From contig NC_065577.1 of assembly GCF_937616625.2 (NCBI RefSeq), forward strand, positions 3,575,001-3,639,000: a stretch of DNA of 64,000 bases, given 5' to 3'. Of this stretch, positions 1-10,838 are shown in pieces. Both the position numbers and the translations under genes were made by a program. Source of the stretch: Mercurialis annua. Its lineage: Eukaryota > Streptophyta > Magnoliopsida > Malpighiales > Euphorbiaceae. Positions within the stretch are counted from its first letter, which is position 1; every line of letters starts with the position of its first letter. Below the pieces are notes generated by a model. The model was not told where the DNA came from and made no database searches. It saw nothing but the letters and a program-made list of their open reading frames with translations.

Positions 1-41
1 ATAATCATCTATCTAACTAATAATATACTAAACATAATAGA

Positions 42-743
42 TTAAAATTTTATAAAGATGCTTGATCTATTATATTCTTCGGAGAAAAGAGAGCAGATCA
101 TTCCCTTATATTCAGCATCTAAAACACATATATAATTTGGAACACGACATTTCCATAAATTTTGCGTAAAATAAGAATACCAGTCAGACCACTCTCTAGC
201 GAAATCGTTTAAATTCTCAGTTACGTAATTGAACAGTACTATTACAAGAATGAAAATGTAGATACATGAAGGAAACAGAAACTTACAGAGGATAGATCAA
301 TGCAAAGAGAGGCCTGCATGATAAGTAGAGCAGTATTAAACTTTGAAATATTGAATATCATCATACTATACTATGCATATCAAATATCAACATTAATTAA
401 ATGTGAAACTTTGACCTACCATGCAAGAAGATCAAAGCATTTGAAAGAAACCTTGGCAATTATACCAATTATACTCATTTTCTTGGCTTAATTCTCCATT
501 AAAAACCTGCTTATATTGCAAATTGCTGGGAAATTGAAAGCCACTAGGAAGTGAAGCAGTCACTTTTTCTTGTGAACTTGTTGTTTCCCGGAACAAATTA
601 ATTAAGGTACCAATTAATGAGACAAACTTTATGCATAAATCCATAAACAATGCATTCTCATTGGCAAAAGGAATTTCGAACGAAACAGACAAAAGATTAT
701 GGTCTGTAAAAAGTAGAAACTCTCCATGTCCTTTTATAATCAT
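42..743 (-). CDS. Two-exon gene of unknown function, 162 codons if starting at 743
   Basis: I do not recognise the family. Exon 1 (743-452) and exon 2 (238-42) are both open on the minus strand. They join in frame through a GT donor at 451-450 and an AG acceptor at 240-239, giving 489 nt including a TAA stop at 44-42. The product is rich in aromatic residues, with a hydrophobic stretch near residues 28-50 (LFMDLCIKFVSLIGTLINLF) and a Trp/Tyr-rich part in exon 2 (EWSDWYSYFTQNLWKCR). The codon-like composition of both exons and the phase-matched junction argue that they are coding. The start is uncertain: the ATG at 743 follows AT-rich DNA, but an upstream exon beyond it cannot be excluded. It could also be the 3' remnant of a longer gene. 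Confidence 0.45.
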
Positions 744-974
744 AGTAATTTTTTTATTATAATTCTAAGTTCTTTTTTATAGATTAATAAATTGGGAAAA
801 ATCGATATATGTACATATTAAAACTATACTGTTGTAGTATTTGTTAAATATATCTGAATAAAATAATTTAACAGTCTAGCTTAACGACTTTTTACTTTTT
901 ATGTTAATTGCATCCAAGTAGCAAATAAAAAAATGAAAAATTTAATTGATAAAAACATATTAAAGTAACCAGTG

Positions 975-1070
975 CGTTATTATAACTTAAATGGTATAAA
1001 CGTATGACAACAAACTGCTAATTCGTGAGTTTAAATCCTTCCATAAGCGCTTTACCTCAATTATCAAAAA
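975..1070 (+). repeat. SINE-like tRNA-derived segment
   Basis: A tRNA-like A-box region followed by GAGTTTAAATCC, which resembles a Pol III B box (GTTCRANTCC). Similar wording recurs at 1548-1640 and 19328-19412, each with a 'gtcgtgggatcgattt'-like B box and a nearby 'ataagcgc' string. No poly(A) tail or target duplication was found, so the SINE assignment rests on similarity between the three copies. Confidence 0.3.
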
Positions 1071-1547
1071 AGAAATTAAAGTATTTTAATTTTATTTTTT
1101 TAATAAATTAGTCTATAACATAAGAAAAAATCATAAAATATTAAGAAAATATTCATCCAATTTTATAAATTTTTATGCTGTTTTAAAAACCTTTTTTTAT
1201 TAATATAAAATTGAGCAAATCTATAGTATTAAGGACCATGTGCTATTAAAATTTAGGTATTTTCTAGATGGAGAACCGTGAAACGCGTGTGAAACCCTAT
1301 TAAATGTCCACCTAACTAAGCACATTGATAAAATGGGTCATCTTAATAATATAAACTAGGAGAAAGACCAAATAAATCAAAAATCGAATGTACAAGGGCC
1401 AGTTAAATAAAAGAACTTTGAACGAGGGACTGAATAAATAAAAAAAATTAAAAAATGTAAGAACTTTTGTCATTTTGTACAAGAAAACGGCTAAACTATT
1501 TAACGGCGACTGAACGACACGCTAACAATTTATGTCCATTAAAATTA

Positions 1548-1640
1548 ACCAATGAGCTATAACTCGAATATTATAAGCGCTGGACATTAATCTACTAGGT
1601 CGTGGGATCGATTTCTCCCACACTTCTCCTAAATATTAAA
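1548..1640 (+). repeat. SINE-like tRNA-derived segment
   Basis: Contains 'gagctataactcgaat' (A-box-like) and 'gtgggatcgatttc' (B-box-like) about 55 bases apart. It closely resembles 19328-19412. Inferred to be a tRNA-derived SINE remnant. Confidence 0.33.
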
Positions 1641-1753
1641 ATAAAACCCATTAAATAAAAAATTAGCACATGAACCTATTAAAAAACAAACTATGAAGTG
1701 AAACCAAATAAATAAAAACTCAACAATACATGAGCCTTTTTGATGGGTTTAAC

Positions 1754-2222
1754 TGGGGGTGTAAATGAGCCGAGCCGAGTCCGAGTTAGGCCAAGCTCGA
1801 GCTCGAGCTCGAGTGTGTTTTACAGGCTCGAGCTCGAGCTCGAACAATACTCGAGCTACTCGAGTTCGAGCTCGAGCTCGAGTTGAATTTAATAAAAATA
1901 AAAAAATAATTAAAAAATCAAATTTGTTGTATTTCAATTATTTTTTTACTATATATTATACAATTTAACCAATTTTTATGATGCATACCTAAATTTTGAG
2001 GTATAAAAATTTAATATAATGATAATAAAAATTATTATTGTTATTTTAATACAAGCTTGTTTAGGCCCGTTTAGGCTCGCGAGCCTCACGAGCCTCACTA
2101 ATTGATACTCGAGCTCGGCTCGAGATGAAGCTACTCGAGCTCGAATTTTTCGAGCCGATCTCGAATTTTTTTCGAGTCGATCTCGAGTAACTCACGAGTA
2201 GCCCAACTCGTTTACACCCCTA
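1754..2222. mobile_element. Non-autonomous TIR element with GAGCTC-rich interior
   Basis: Ends are TGGGGGTGTAAATGAGC and GCTCGTTTACACCCC-like inverted copies (right end GTTTACACCCCTA). The flanking direct repeat is GGTTTAAC, 8 bp, at 1746-1753 and 2223-2230. The interior is mainly CTCGAGCTCGAG-type self-complementary sequence, so the whole unit can fold into a hairpin. There is no coding capacity: ORFs through it are repeat artefacts. The 8-9 bp target size suggests a Mutator- or hAT-type mover. Confidence 0.7.
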
Positions 2223-2471
2223 GGTTTAACCTATCAAAAAATTAATGAAATTTTTCTCTGCATATGGAATAATTTGACAAAAATTACTTTAGAGTGTCAA
2301 ATTATGCTTTTATTTGTATCAATCGAAATCAGTATAGGCTTTTTCGATATAATAACTCAAAATGTGTAATTAATGAACCAAACTGTCAAACAAATTTATT
2401 CATTATTTTTAAACTTGACGTGGATATTATAACTCAAAATGTGTAAATAATTTTTAAACTTGACGTGGAAA

Positions 2472-3857
2472 TTAATTTAGTGAAATCTTATCGACCAAAG
2501 TCTTGAAATCTTTATTCGCGCGTCCATCGGCTTCAGCAGCGTTGAAAACAAGCTGTTGCATGGCACATGCATTTTCTCTAATTCTTCTTCCTTGTTCTTC
2601 ACCATTCAAGATTATCTCCAGATTCTTGATTAAACCTTTCTTGGTGAACACGCCATCATCAACTCTCACACCAATCCCCCAAATCTCCTCCACAATCCTT
2701 GTATTTATCATACTATCAGCAAAAACTGACCGGCAAATCATCGGAACTGCATTTGTCATACTTTCTAACATAGAATTACTCCCACCATGTGTCACAAAAA
2801 CACCAATCGAATCATGTGCTAAAACTTGTGTCTGTGGTGCCCAGGAAACTAACTTTCCTTTCAATTTAGTCCTTTCAAGAAACCCATCTGGTAATTGGTC
2901 CCTTAAATTATCCCTAATTGACCAAAGAAAATGAATTTTGCTCTCTTCAAGTGCCTCGGCTAGTTCTTTTATTTCATTACTTGGAATACTAACCATGGTT
3001 CCAAAGCTAATATATGCAACTGATGATGACTTGGCTTCCAAGCTATCCAGCCACAACAGACATCCGGTTTGATCCGTATCGGATAGTGGAGGCGGGAGTT
3101 CTAGGTTTACGAAACCGACGTTAAGCAAACATGAAAACTTTGATTTAAGGTCATTTAATAAGTCTTTAGGGTAAAGCTCTTCGTAAAAATTCATAACAAG
3201 AGCAGTACACTGTGGAAGAACCGATCCAACTTGCCTTAGCATGCAAGAAAGCAGTAGGGTTTCTTCTTTTTCATTTGATAAAACTTCATGAGGTAAATCT
3301 GTCATCTGAATTTGACCTAACCCTGGAATAGTTTTCAGAATGTCGTCATTATAGTAATAATGACGTATTATATCAGTATATATGTGAACCGATAAGGAAA
3401 TCGGTACGGGCAACCAAACCGGAATCCATGGAATATTCAAATTCTCTGCAATTTCACCTCCAAAAAGCAAGAATGCATCTGTTATCAAACAACTAACTCG
3501 ACCCGTTTCTGCTACCGCCTTTTCTAATCCAACTCGGAAATTATCCGGTGTTGCTTTCATGAATAGCTCCACCATATCTTCAGGATGTTCGGAACAGACA
3601 TGATTATCTAAGACAGAACCATCCGTCACGTTGTATGGTTTTACATTACGAGGTAAATTGTTTACTTGAGATGCAAGAAACAGAGAATCATTTGATATCT
3701 TGGTGTTCAAGAAAGAAAATTGTGTGCCTGGAGATGAAATTGCTAGCTTTTTTAGTAGATTGAAGAGAGAAAGTGGATGGGAGCCGAACGGGAATGCCAT
3801 AACGACTACATGTCGTTTCATTGGCGATAATATGGTTGCAGAGCTTTGGCTTGCCAT
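2472..3857 (-). CDS. UDP-glycosyltransferase, UGT78 (flavonoid 3-O-glycosyltransferase)-like
   Basis: Intronless 461-aa family-1 glycosyltransferase, full length for the family. UGT78 enzymes move a sugar from a UDP-sugar to the 3-OH of flavonols or anthocyanidins in the cytosol. The N-terminal segment HVVVMAFPFGSHPLSL places the catalytic base at His27 and its Asp partner at Asp127 (CLITDAF). The 44-residue plant donor motif runs from Trp339 to Ser382. Within it W1, Q4, H19, N23, S24, E27 and D43 are kept. Position 20 is Gly instead of Cys, position 22 is Ser instead of Trp, and position 44 is Ser instead of the Gln or His that sets sugar preference. The ORF is otherwise undamaged, so this is either a diverged enzyme or an early pseudogene. 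The ATG at 3857 fits the family N-terminus. A TATA-like box lies about 60 nt upstream. No paralogue is visible nearby. Confidence 0.87.
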   Translation of the reverse strand: MASQSSATILSPMKRHVVVMAFPFGSHPLSLFNLLKKLAISSPGTQFSFLNTKISNDSLFLASQVNNLPRNVKPYNVTDGSVLDNHVCSEHPEDMVELFMKATPDNFRVGLEKAVAETGRVSCLITDAFLLFGGEIAENLNIPWIPVWLPVPISLSVHIYTDIIRHYYYNDDILKTIPGLGQIQMTDLPHEVLSNEKEETLLLSCMLRQVGSVLPQCTALVMNFYEELYPKDLLNDLKSKFSCLLNVGFVNLELPPPLSDTDQTGCLLWLDSLEAKSSSVAYISFGTMVSIPSNEIKELAEALEESKIHFLWSIRDNLRDQLPDGFLERTKLKGKLVSWAPQTQVLAHDSIGVFVTHGGSNSMLESMTNAVPMICRSVFADSMINTRIVEEIWGIGVRVDDGVFTKKGLIKNLEIILNGEEQGRRIRENACAMQQLVFNAAEADGRANKDFKTLVDKISLN

Positions 3858-3915
3858 TGGATCAAATTAAGTATTAATATTACATTACTAATTGATGTGA
3901 CCAAATCTACATACT

Positions 3916-3926
3916 AATTTTATAAT
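3916..3926 (-). promoter_or_regulatory. Putative TATA box of the glycosyltransferase gene
   Basis: Minus-strand ATTATAAAATT, 59-69 nt upstream of the ATG at 3857. This implies a short 5' UTR of about 30 nt. In AT-rich DNA such a match can arise by chance, so support is positional only. Confidence 0.35.
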
Positions 3927-3929
3927 ACT

Positions 3930-5180
3930 ATAGAATGTTTCAACGTAAAACGTGAAATAAATCACATTTAAGTAGTAGTTTTTTGGCTAAATATTAAATT
4001 AGGAGTTATTAAACTATTAAAAAGAACAATTAATTAATCCAAGCAGGCAATAGGCTTAAAAATAAATGGACAACTTCATTAATTAAGAGAATTAAATTAG
4101 TAGAAGGGATGTTTTCATGTAACTAAAATATGAAAATAATATCTACAACCTTATATTTGGTTACTTGTGCAATAAGCAATTGATGACTAACAAAAAAGAA
4201 AATGCCAATCTACTTCTTGAACAGATGCAAGCATGCATTTTAAGTTCCTAGCTATAGTGCAATTTGTAAAGTTCTATTATAATAATTCATGCCCTTATCT
4301 TAATTAAAAAAGTTGACTATAATTAATTTTTAAATCTTTTTAAAAAATATCGATATCATACAAAATGATTAATCAATTTCAGAAAAAGTGACCTTTAAAA
4401 GTTAACTATAATTTTACTATGACAAAATGTATTGGTCTGTCTATAACTTTAATCCATTTTCTAAATATATAATATTAAAAAAAATCAATATATATCATTA
4501 TTTTTTTGATATTTGTCAAAAATGTTCGCAATCTATGTGCGATATTTAATACTCCAGGTAGGATTAATTTTACACAATACATGTCACATCAGTTCCAAAC
4601 TTTTTTTAATATATTTTTTTTTAACGGACATCAGCTCCAAACTAATTGTGTATATATTCGATAAAGGTAAGTATGTCCCATTGATGCTCAAAAATTTAAT
4701 CTTTAAAAAGCTTTGAGGTTCTTAGACAAAACATAAAAACAATAACAAGTCTTGGACTTCCTTCCCAAGTCTACACAGCCCAGTTGACATTTTATTAACA
4801 TAAGAGATGCTGCAATGAACATGTTCAGTTAATATGTAGAAGCCACCCCTTTTTTTTTAAGATAAGAAGCCACCTTTAATTTTGATTAATTTAGAATCGA
4901 GCCATATAAATAAACCCATAATACATTAAATATAAATATAAATTTTATACATATTAGAAAAACTCAAATCAAAATTTCAAACATTAATTAAATATTATTC
5001 CATCAGTTGACTTTTAAACATCCATACCAGATACCACCACTAACTAACATAAAAATATAGTTTAAAAACTCATTTAATTTATGTGGTCCTCTGCCTACGT
5101 ACGGGCTTTTCTTCTTATGAGAAGGCCAAATTCATTTTAGGATCCGTATATCCTTCTTAATTTTTATTTGCTTAATTTCA
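3930..5180. other. AT-rich intergenic DNA, no gene seen
   Basis: No ORF with recognisable protein features and no clear repeat boundaries. It would contain the upstream regulatory region of the glycosyltransferase. Confidence 0.6.
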
Positions 5181-5190
5181 TATTTTTATG

Positions 5191-5640
5191 GCTTAAGGTC
5201 TGAAAAACTACCGATCTTTCAAAAAAAATTCAATAGCACCCTCACCTTGTAATTTTTTCAATAGCACCCTATTTTGTATTTTTGACTTTCAATAGCACTC
5301 TAAAATAAAAAAATTAGATGATTTGATTACTATAAGGATTAAAAAGTTCAAAAAAACTAAATTTAAAGGTGAAATCATACTTTTTTCTACTTGAACACTT
5401 TTAAACAAGTTTTTTAATTTAAAAAAAGTTCAAATAAGTCTTCGATAAATGAGTTTAATTTGATAATTTATGGTGCTATTGAAAGTCAAAAATATAAAAT
5501 AGGATAAAATTGACTATTTTACAAGGTCGGGGTGCTATTGAAAGTCAAAAATACAAAATAGGGTGTTATTGAAGAAATTACAAGGTGAGGGTGCAATTGA
5601 AAAAAAATTGAAAGGTCGGTAGTTTTTCAGACCCTAAGCC
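5191..5640. mobile_element. Mutator-type MITE with long TIRs
   Basis: The left end GCTTAAGGTCTGAAAAACTA and the right end, its inverted copy, form TIRs of roughly 120 bp that share 'caatagcaccctcaccttgtaatttttt'-type text in inverse orientation. The 10 bp target duplication TATTTTTATG is at 5181-5190 and 5641-5650. There is no coding capacity. The long TIRs plus 9-11 bp duplication are the hallmark of Mutator-derived miniature elements. Confidence 0.85.
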
Positions 5641-6166
5641 TATTTTTATGTAGTTTATAAATTTAATTTACATTAGATATAATTTTTTTATGGACGGAAA
5701 AAGTGTGTACTGCACTTTTTTTATAGACAATTAAAGTAAAAAAACTGTGCTCGTGAAAGAATTAGTACTCACGAGACTAATATGAGTAATATCTAGAGTT
5801 TGTAGCATTTGATCTATACCTCATGAGTAAAATAAAATACAAATGTGTACTATACTGTGTATGAAATGTGCATGAATATACAAAGTTACTAAACAACAAA
5901 CAAAGGGACTGGATAAATAATAATTATAGAATATGGAGATCTTTTGTTATTTTTATGGAAAATTAATGATCATGTAAAATATGGCGTGTCCAATAATTTT
6001 ATTATTTAATAACGACTGAGTGATGTGTTCACAGTTTTTAACTAGAAAAAAATCGTGATCTAAAATACAAACAATACACATATCTATTGAATAGTAGTAA
6101 TTTTTGAAAAAATGATTAGATATATATATATATAAGTTTAAAATATTAAAGTTCTTTTAACTTTTA

Positions 6167-6507
6167 GGCTTAATCACAAAAATAAAACCTCACCTTTTAA
6201 TCTCTTTTTAGTTGCACCATGACATTGCAATTTGTCAGCTATACCTTAAATCACATTTTTGGATTTCAATTCCACCCTCAAAATCAAATTGGACTCTTTT
6301 TCACTCGGGATTTGAACTCTTTTCCACACAAAAAAGTTAAAAATAAATGACTTATTTTAACTTTTTTCAAATGAAAAAGAGATCAATTTAGTACTTGAGG
6401 TGGAATTGAAAATTAAATGTGCGAATTAGGATGCAGCTGACAAAATTTCAACGTTATGGTGCATTTGAAAAGGGGTTAAAAGGTGGGGGATTTTTGGTGA
6501 TTAAGCC
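6167..6507. mobile_element. Mutator-type MITE
   Basis: Ends GGCTTAATCACAAAAAT and TTTTTGGTGATTAAGCC are inverted copies. The 9 bp target duplication TAACTTTTA is at 6158-6166 and 6508-6516. Interior arms are also inverted (for example 'gttgcaccatga' against 'tatggtgcattt'). No coding capacity. Confidence 0.85.
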
Positions 6508-6825
6508 TAACTTTTATTATTATAAGTTAAACCTATAAAATTATCATACTTCAAACCAACGAAAATTCTTATCGAGATTGCATGCATGCAAGTAGAAGTA
6601 ATCACAAAAGATGCATAATAAATCCAACCAATTAACTTTGTAATTTTGCAATGACTTTTGCAATTTGCGTATGGTCCCAATTTAGATAAAAGATTTCTTG
6701 AAACCTACTGCAATTTGCAAGGCATTAATTACCACGTTGCACTACCCTTGCATAATATTCCTGAAGAAGAGAAGAAATTGTGTATGTGTATCATTTTTAG
6801 TATAGAATTCATTGTTGACTTAATT

Positions 6826-7139
6826 AGGGGTGTGCAAAAACCGACCGAAACCGAATAACCGAACCGAACCGACAAATTCGGTTCGGTTCGGTTTGAAAAA
6901 GTAGAATATTTTCGGTTGGTCGGTTCGGTTCGGTTTTTAAAGTAAAAAAATTTCAGTCACTTTTACACGTAAACCGAACCGAAAAACCGAACCGAACCGA
7001 AATAACCGACCGAACCGACAGGTTCGGTTCGGTTCGGTTTGAAAAATTAAATTTTTTCAGAATTTCGGTTCGGTTCGGTTTCTTAAAAAACCAAAAATTT
7101 CGGTTCGGTCGGTTCGGTTTAACCGAATGCACACCCCTA
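6826..7139. mobile_element. MITE with AGGGGTGTGCA ends and CGGTT-repeat interior
   Basis: Ends AGGGGTGTGCA and TGCACACCCCTA are inverted. The 9 bp target duplication GACTTAATT is at 6817-6825 and 7140-7148. The interior consists almost entirely of CGGTTCGGTTCGG and its complement, giving strong self-pairing. This type of low-complexity TIR unit is common in plant genomes. Confidence 0.85.
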
Positions 7140-7524
7140 GACTTAATTGATTAATGTCATATGTTTTGCCTTCGGTTCATATTTTAATAATAAAAAAAAG
7201 ATCCATATTGTGACTATAAGTATATTCTTATGGAAATAATGATCAATATTGTAATTAAGGTTAATTAACTTTGTTAACACAACCTATTTCTCTTGAAGTC
7301 CATTGTAATTGGTTTTTTATTCTCTTTTTAATAATATTTGGCAGGAGAAAATGATATATTCGCTAAAAGAGTGTAAATCTAATTGTGATGTTCGGGTACG
7401 TGATTCTTGATTTCTCGAGTCCAATTTTTAATTAAAAAAATTAATATTTGTTTACCTCTTTTTTAGCTTCAGATTTATTTATTTATTGCCACCGAAAGGT
7501 ATTTGAATTTGAACGTTGTTCTTT

Positions 7525-7980
7525 TTTTTTTGAAATAAAAAGTTCTATTAATCAAAAACTGATTGATCAGCCAGTACATAGAATTTGATAATCGGAGGGA
7601 CATGCTCCAACCAATTAGCTAGATAAACTAAAATAGTCATATGCATCGGAGGGACACGAGATTTTCTATCGTAATTAAAACAACATGTATGCATCTCAAT
7701 TAAGATAAAGTAGTCATGTGCTATCAAACTGATAATATTACAAAGCAAAGAATCGTTGTTGAAGGTATCCATTACAACCTTTGAAATAAAGGGAATTAGA
7801 TTAACTTCGCTTGCCATGATAATACTAACTTTAATCGCACGACTGCTAAAACTAGCAGCTATAACTTCATCGTTAAAGTCCCTAATCACATCTTTTGTGA
7901 CATATCTCTTCTCTTGAACATTAAAGACATCATCTATACTGACGCAAAACATTAAAGACATTAGCTATAACTTCATCGTT
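7525..7980 (-). mobile_element. 5'-truncated LINE tail (RNase H end)
   Basis: On the minus strand an open 137-aa segment (7961-7548) ends in LANWLEHVPPIIKFYVLADQ, which resembles the C-terminus of plant L1-type LINE RNase H regions. It is followed by a poly(A) tract, seen as T's at 7525-7530 on the plus strand. A 13 bp direct repeat AACGTTGTTCTTT flanks it at 7512-7524 and 7981-7993, as expected for target-primed reverse transcription. The coding part is too diverged to assign catalytic residues. Confidence 0.6.
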
Positions 7981-7993
7981 AACGTTGTTCTTT

Positions 7994-10364
7994 GTTCTTT
8001 GTTCCTTGTTTTATTTTATTTTTAAATTAAAAGTTAAATTTTACAATTATGAAAATAAATTATGCTAATTAAAGAGTTAGTAAATAAATTAAACTAAAAA
8101 TTAAAATTGGTAAAGTGATTTAAAAAAAACAATTGGTAGAATTATAACAAATTATCAAATTGTAATAGATTTGTAAATTTTAAAAGTTTTGGATAGATTT
8201 GCAAAAAGTTAAAAATATGTAGCTTTTTAGTACCATTAAATCTAAAATTAATCAATTCAATAAGAATTTAAAAAAATATAATAATAAATGATACCAAATA
8301 CTATATATTCTCATATGAAAGTGACGATGGACAACATTTAGACGATATCTTTGATGAATTTATAGTAAGCTTTTAAAGCTTATTATGCGAATCATTGTGA
8401 ATTCCACTAGTTATTAATCGGATCCAACGAAGAATTTCATGGATTTGATTAGTAGACATGATGAAAGTAGTAATCAATTAGTTTGGCGCGAAGACTTTTT
8501 CTTTATAATTTCCCTTTATTTATTTATTTTTTTATTTATTTTTTTGAAATTAAAAAATAATGGAAATTTTAAAGAAATATTTTTTTATTTATTATTTATA
8601 GTAGATAGTTGTCAACTTTATAATCTATTCCAATTGTTTTAATTTTCAAATAGCCGGCGTGGTGTCAATTGTTATAGTATATCAATTTTATCCAATTACC
8701 ACCAGTTTTAGGGCTGCTTGATTGTTATTTCGGGTAAAAACAATATTTTCAAAAAAAAATTCAAATTACATCAAATTATAATTTTAATTGCTTAAATATA
8801 TCAAGTTTTATCGGGAGTGAGGTTAGTTTTAATCAAAACTTTCAAAAGTGCTAATTTAAATAATTTTTTGATAAATGTGTTTCGCTTTTAGCTAATCATT
8901 TGTTATTTTTTAAAATTATTAAAAAAATTATTTATCAATTACAATTGTTTCATAATTTTTATGTTTATGTTAATAAAATACTTTTTAAATAGAAGAAATT
9001 TATAGGTAGAATTAAAAATATTATAAAAGATTTAGTATTTTAAAAAAAATAACGATTGACTAAATTTGAAATGAATTTGTTGGATATTGGCTAAAATTGT
9101 TGTTTTACAAGGTTTTGTTACAATTGAATCCATCTGAAAAAATTTAATACTTTTAAGACATTAGGGTAAGAAAATTTATTATTTATACTTTTTAGGGAAT
9201 ATTAATTTTAAAATTACAAAACAATTGATAAAAGAAACTTATAGTTAGAAAAAGACTTTTGTCTCAATCACAAATATCTTTTTATAAAGTTGGTATATGC
9301 TCAATTGTGAGATAATTACGTCGAGATTATGCTTTTTTTCAACTTGAAAAGGATACCTATATATCAAACAAAATATATGAATTTTGGGTAAAAGAACTCA
9401 TTTTTATGTACTATTTAGATATTTTTGAGTCATATTAATAAGTTTATACATTAACATGGAATTAATCAAATAAGTTTATACTATCATTTATCGATTAAGC
9501 ATGTTAAACCCGATTTATATGGGAAATTATCCGAAATATTTATTTGTGCACTCAATAACTTTTATTGTTGATGTGGTTATGGAGAGGAACCACGACGGAT
9601 TTGAGTCATTTGTCGAAATTAAAAGTAAAGGCCATAGTAAAACCCTAAATTTTAGTTTAGTGGCCATTGAAGCCACTTTAGACGTGCACTCAAAATAATT
9701 AGTGGGTATACGATGCATGAGAGACTGGCAAATTGTAAAGCTTTTTGATTTATTTAAGGTCAAATCTATTTTAAGGTGCTTATGCTTTTTGCTTCGGTTT
9801 TAAATGTAAACCCTAACATATATTTTTTCGACAGAAATACTTAACGTTATAAAAAAAATTACATTGAACCCTCCAAATTTAAAATGCTACATTGTCCATT
9901 ATTCACTAACTAATGTGAATCATCGAACATAATACGTTAACGTTAAATTTGTCAGTCACTAATGAACATGTGTCATTTTAGATTCAGAGAGTCCAGTGTG
10001 AATTTTTTTTTTTATAAAATTAAGTACTTTCATTAAAAAAAGGTTCATTAGGGTACAAACGTGAAGGTTCAATCCGTATATTTGGCAATAAATTATTATC
10101 CATTTAAAGTTTTTTCGCCAATTGATTATAAAACTATAACACAATCAAACCCGAACGAACAAAATGTTAAATGTTTTTTTGATAAAAAAAGTAAAATGTC
10201 TATTAAAAATTATATTTATCCAAAACACCTATTTTATCAGTGTTTTTATTTAAAATTATTACTTTATTTGATTTTCCGTTGAAGTCAAAAAAGCAAAATA
10301 AATCTTTTTTGAATTTGAATTTTTTCAGTTCAGAATGAAATAAAAATTAGAAATTATTATTCTT
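7994..10364. other. AT-rich intergenic DNA, no gene seen
   Basis: Very AT-rich sequence with short chance ORFs only. No convincing inverted repeat with target duplication was found. Confidence 0.6.
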
Positions 10365-10374
10365 TGAGTTAAAC

Positions 10375-10828
10375 CAATGTTGTTAAAACCGGATCGGATC
10401 GGTCGGTCGGACTGGATTAACTAGAAATCGGTCGGGTGTCCGGTCCGGTTATGGGTAAAAATTTTAGTGCTAAAAAATTGGTCAGAAATCGGAAAAGTAG
10501 TGGAAAAGTTATTTTTTTATCTAATTTGTGGTCCTTTACACATATGTCAATTTTTCAATCACTCAATACATTTATTTTTCTCTCTCTTACATAAATTTTT
10601 TTTCTCTCCCTTAAACATTGATCACTTATAATTATATTTTGCATAGTAAAATTTTAAAAATAAATTTTTTATCATTTTTTATATATAAAATTAAATATTT
10701 TCAATTTATATTATTTTTATTTATTATAAATAAAAAAAATCGATCCAATCCGATCTAACCTGGTTGAATCGGTCGAACTGAACCCTCCGGTGAAATCGGT
10801 TCGTTTTCCGATCCGGTTTTAAAAGCAT
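10375..10828. mobile_element. MITE with TTAAAACCGGATCGG ends
   Basis: The left end CAATGTTGTTAAAACCGG and the right end CCGGTTTTAAAAGCAT are inverted. The 10 bp target duplication TGAGTTAAAC is at 10365-10374 and 10829-10838. The same family seems to occur in degraded form in intron 2 of the peptidase gene (42690-42782), in its pseudogene copy (46858-46990), and as a fragment near 43630. Confidence 0.8.
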
Positions 10829-10838
10829 TGAGTTAAAC

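Noticed and set aside
2503..2934. Plus-strand 143-aa frame opposite the glycosyltransferase
   Set aside because: It is the antisense shadow of the conserved donor-motif region and shows no independent family features.
9501..9763. Overlapping 65-aa and 78-aa frames on opposite strands
   Set aside because: No homology, no splice context, and typical of chance ORFs in AT-rich DNA.
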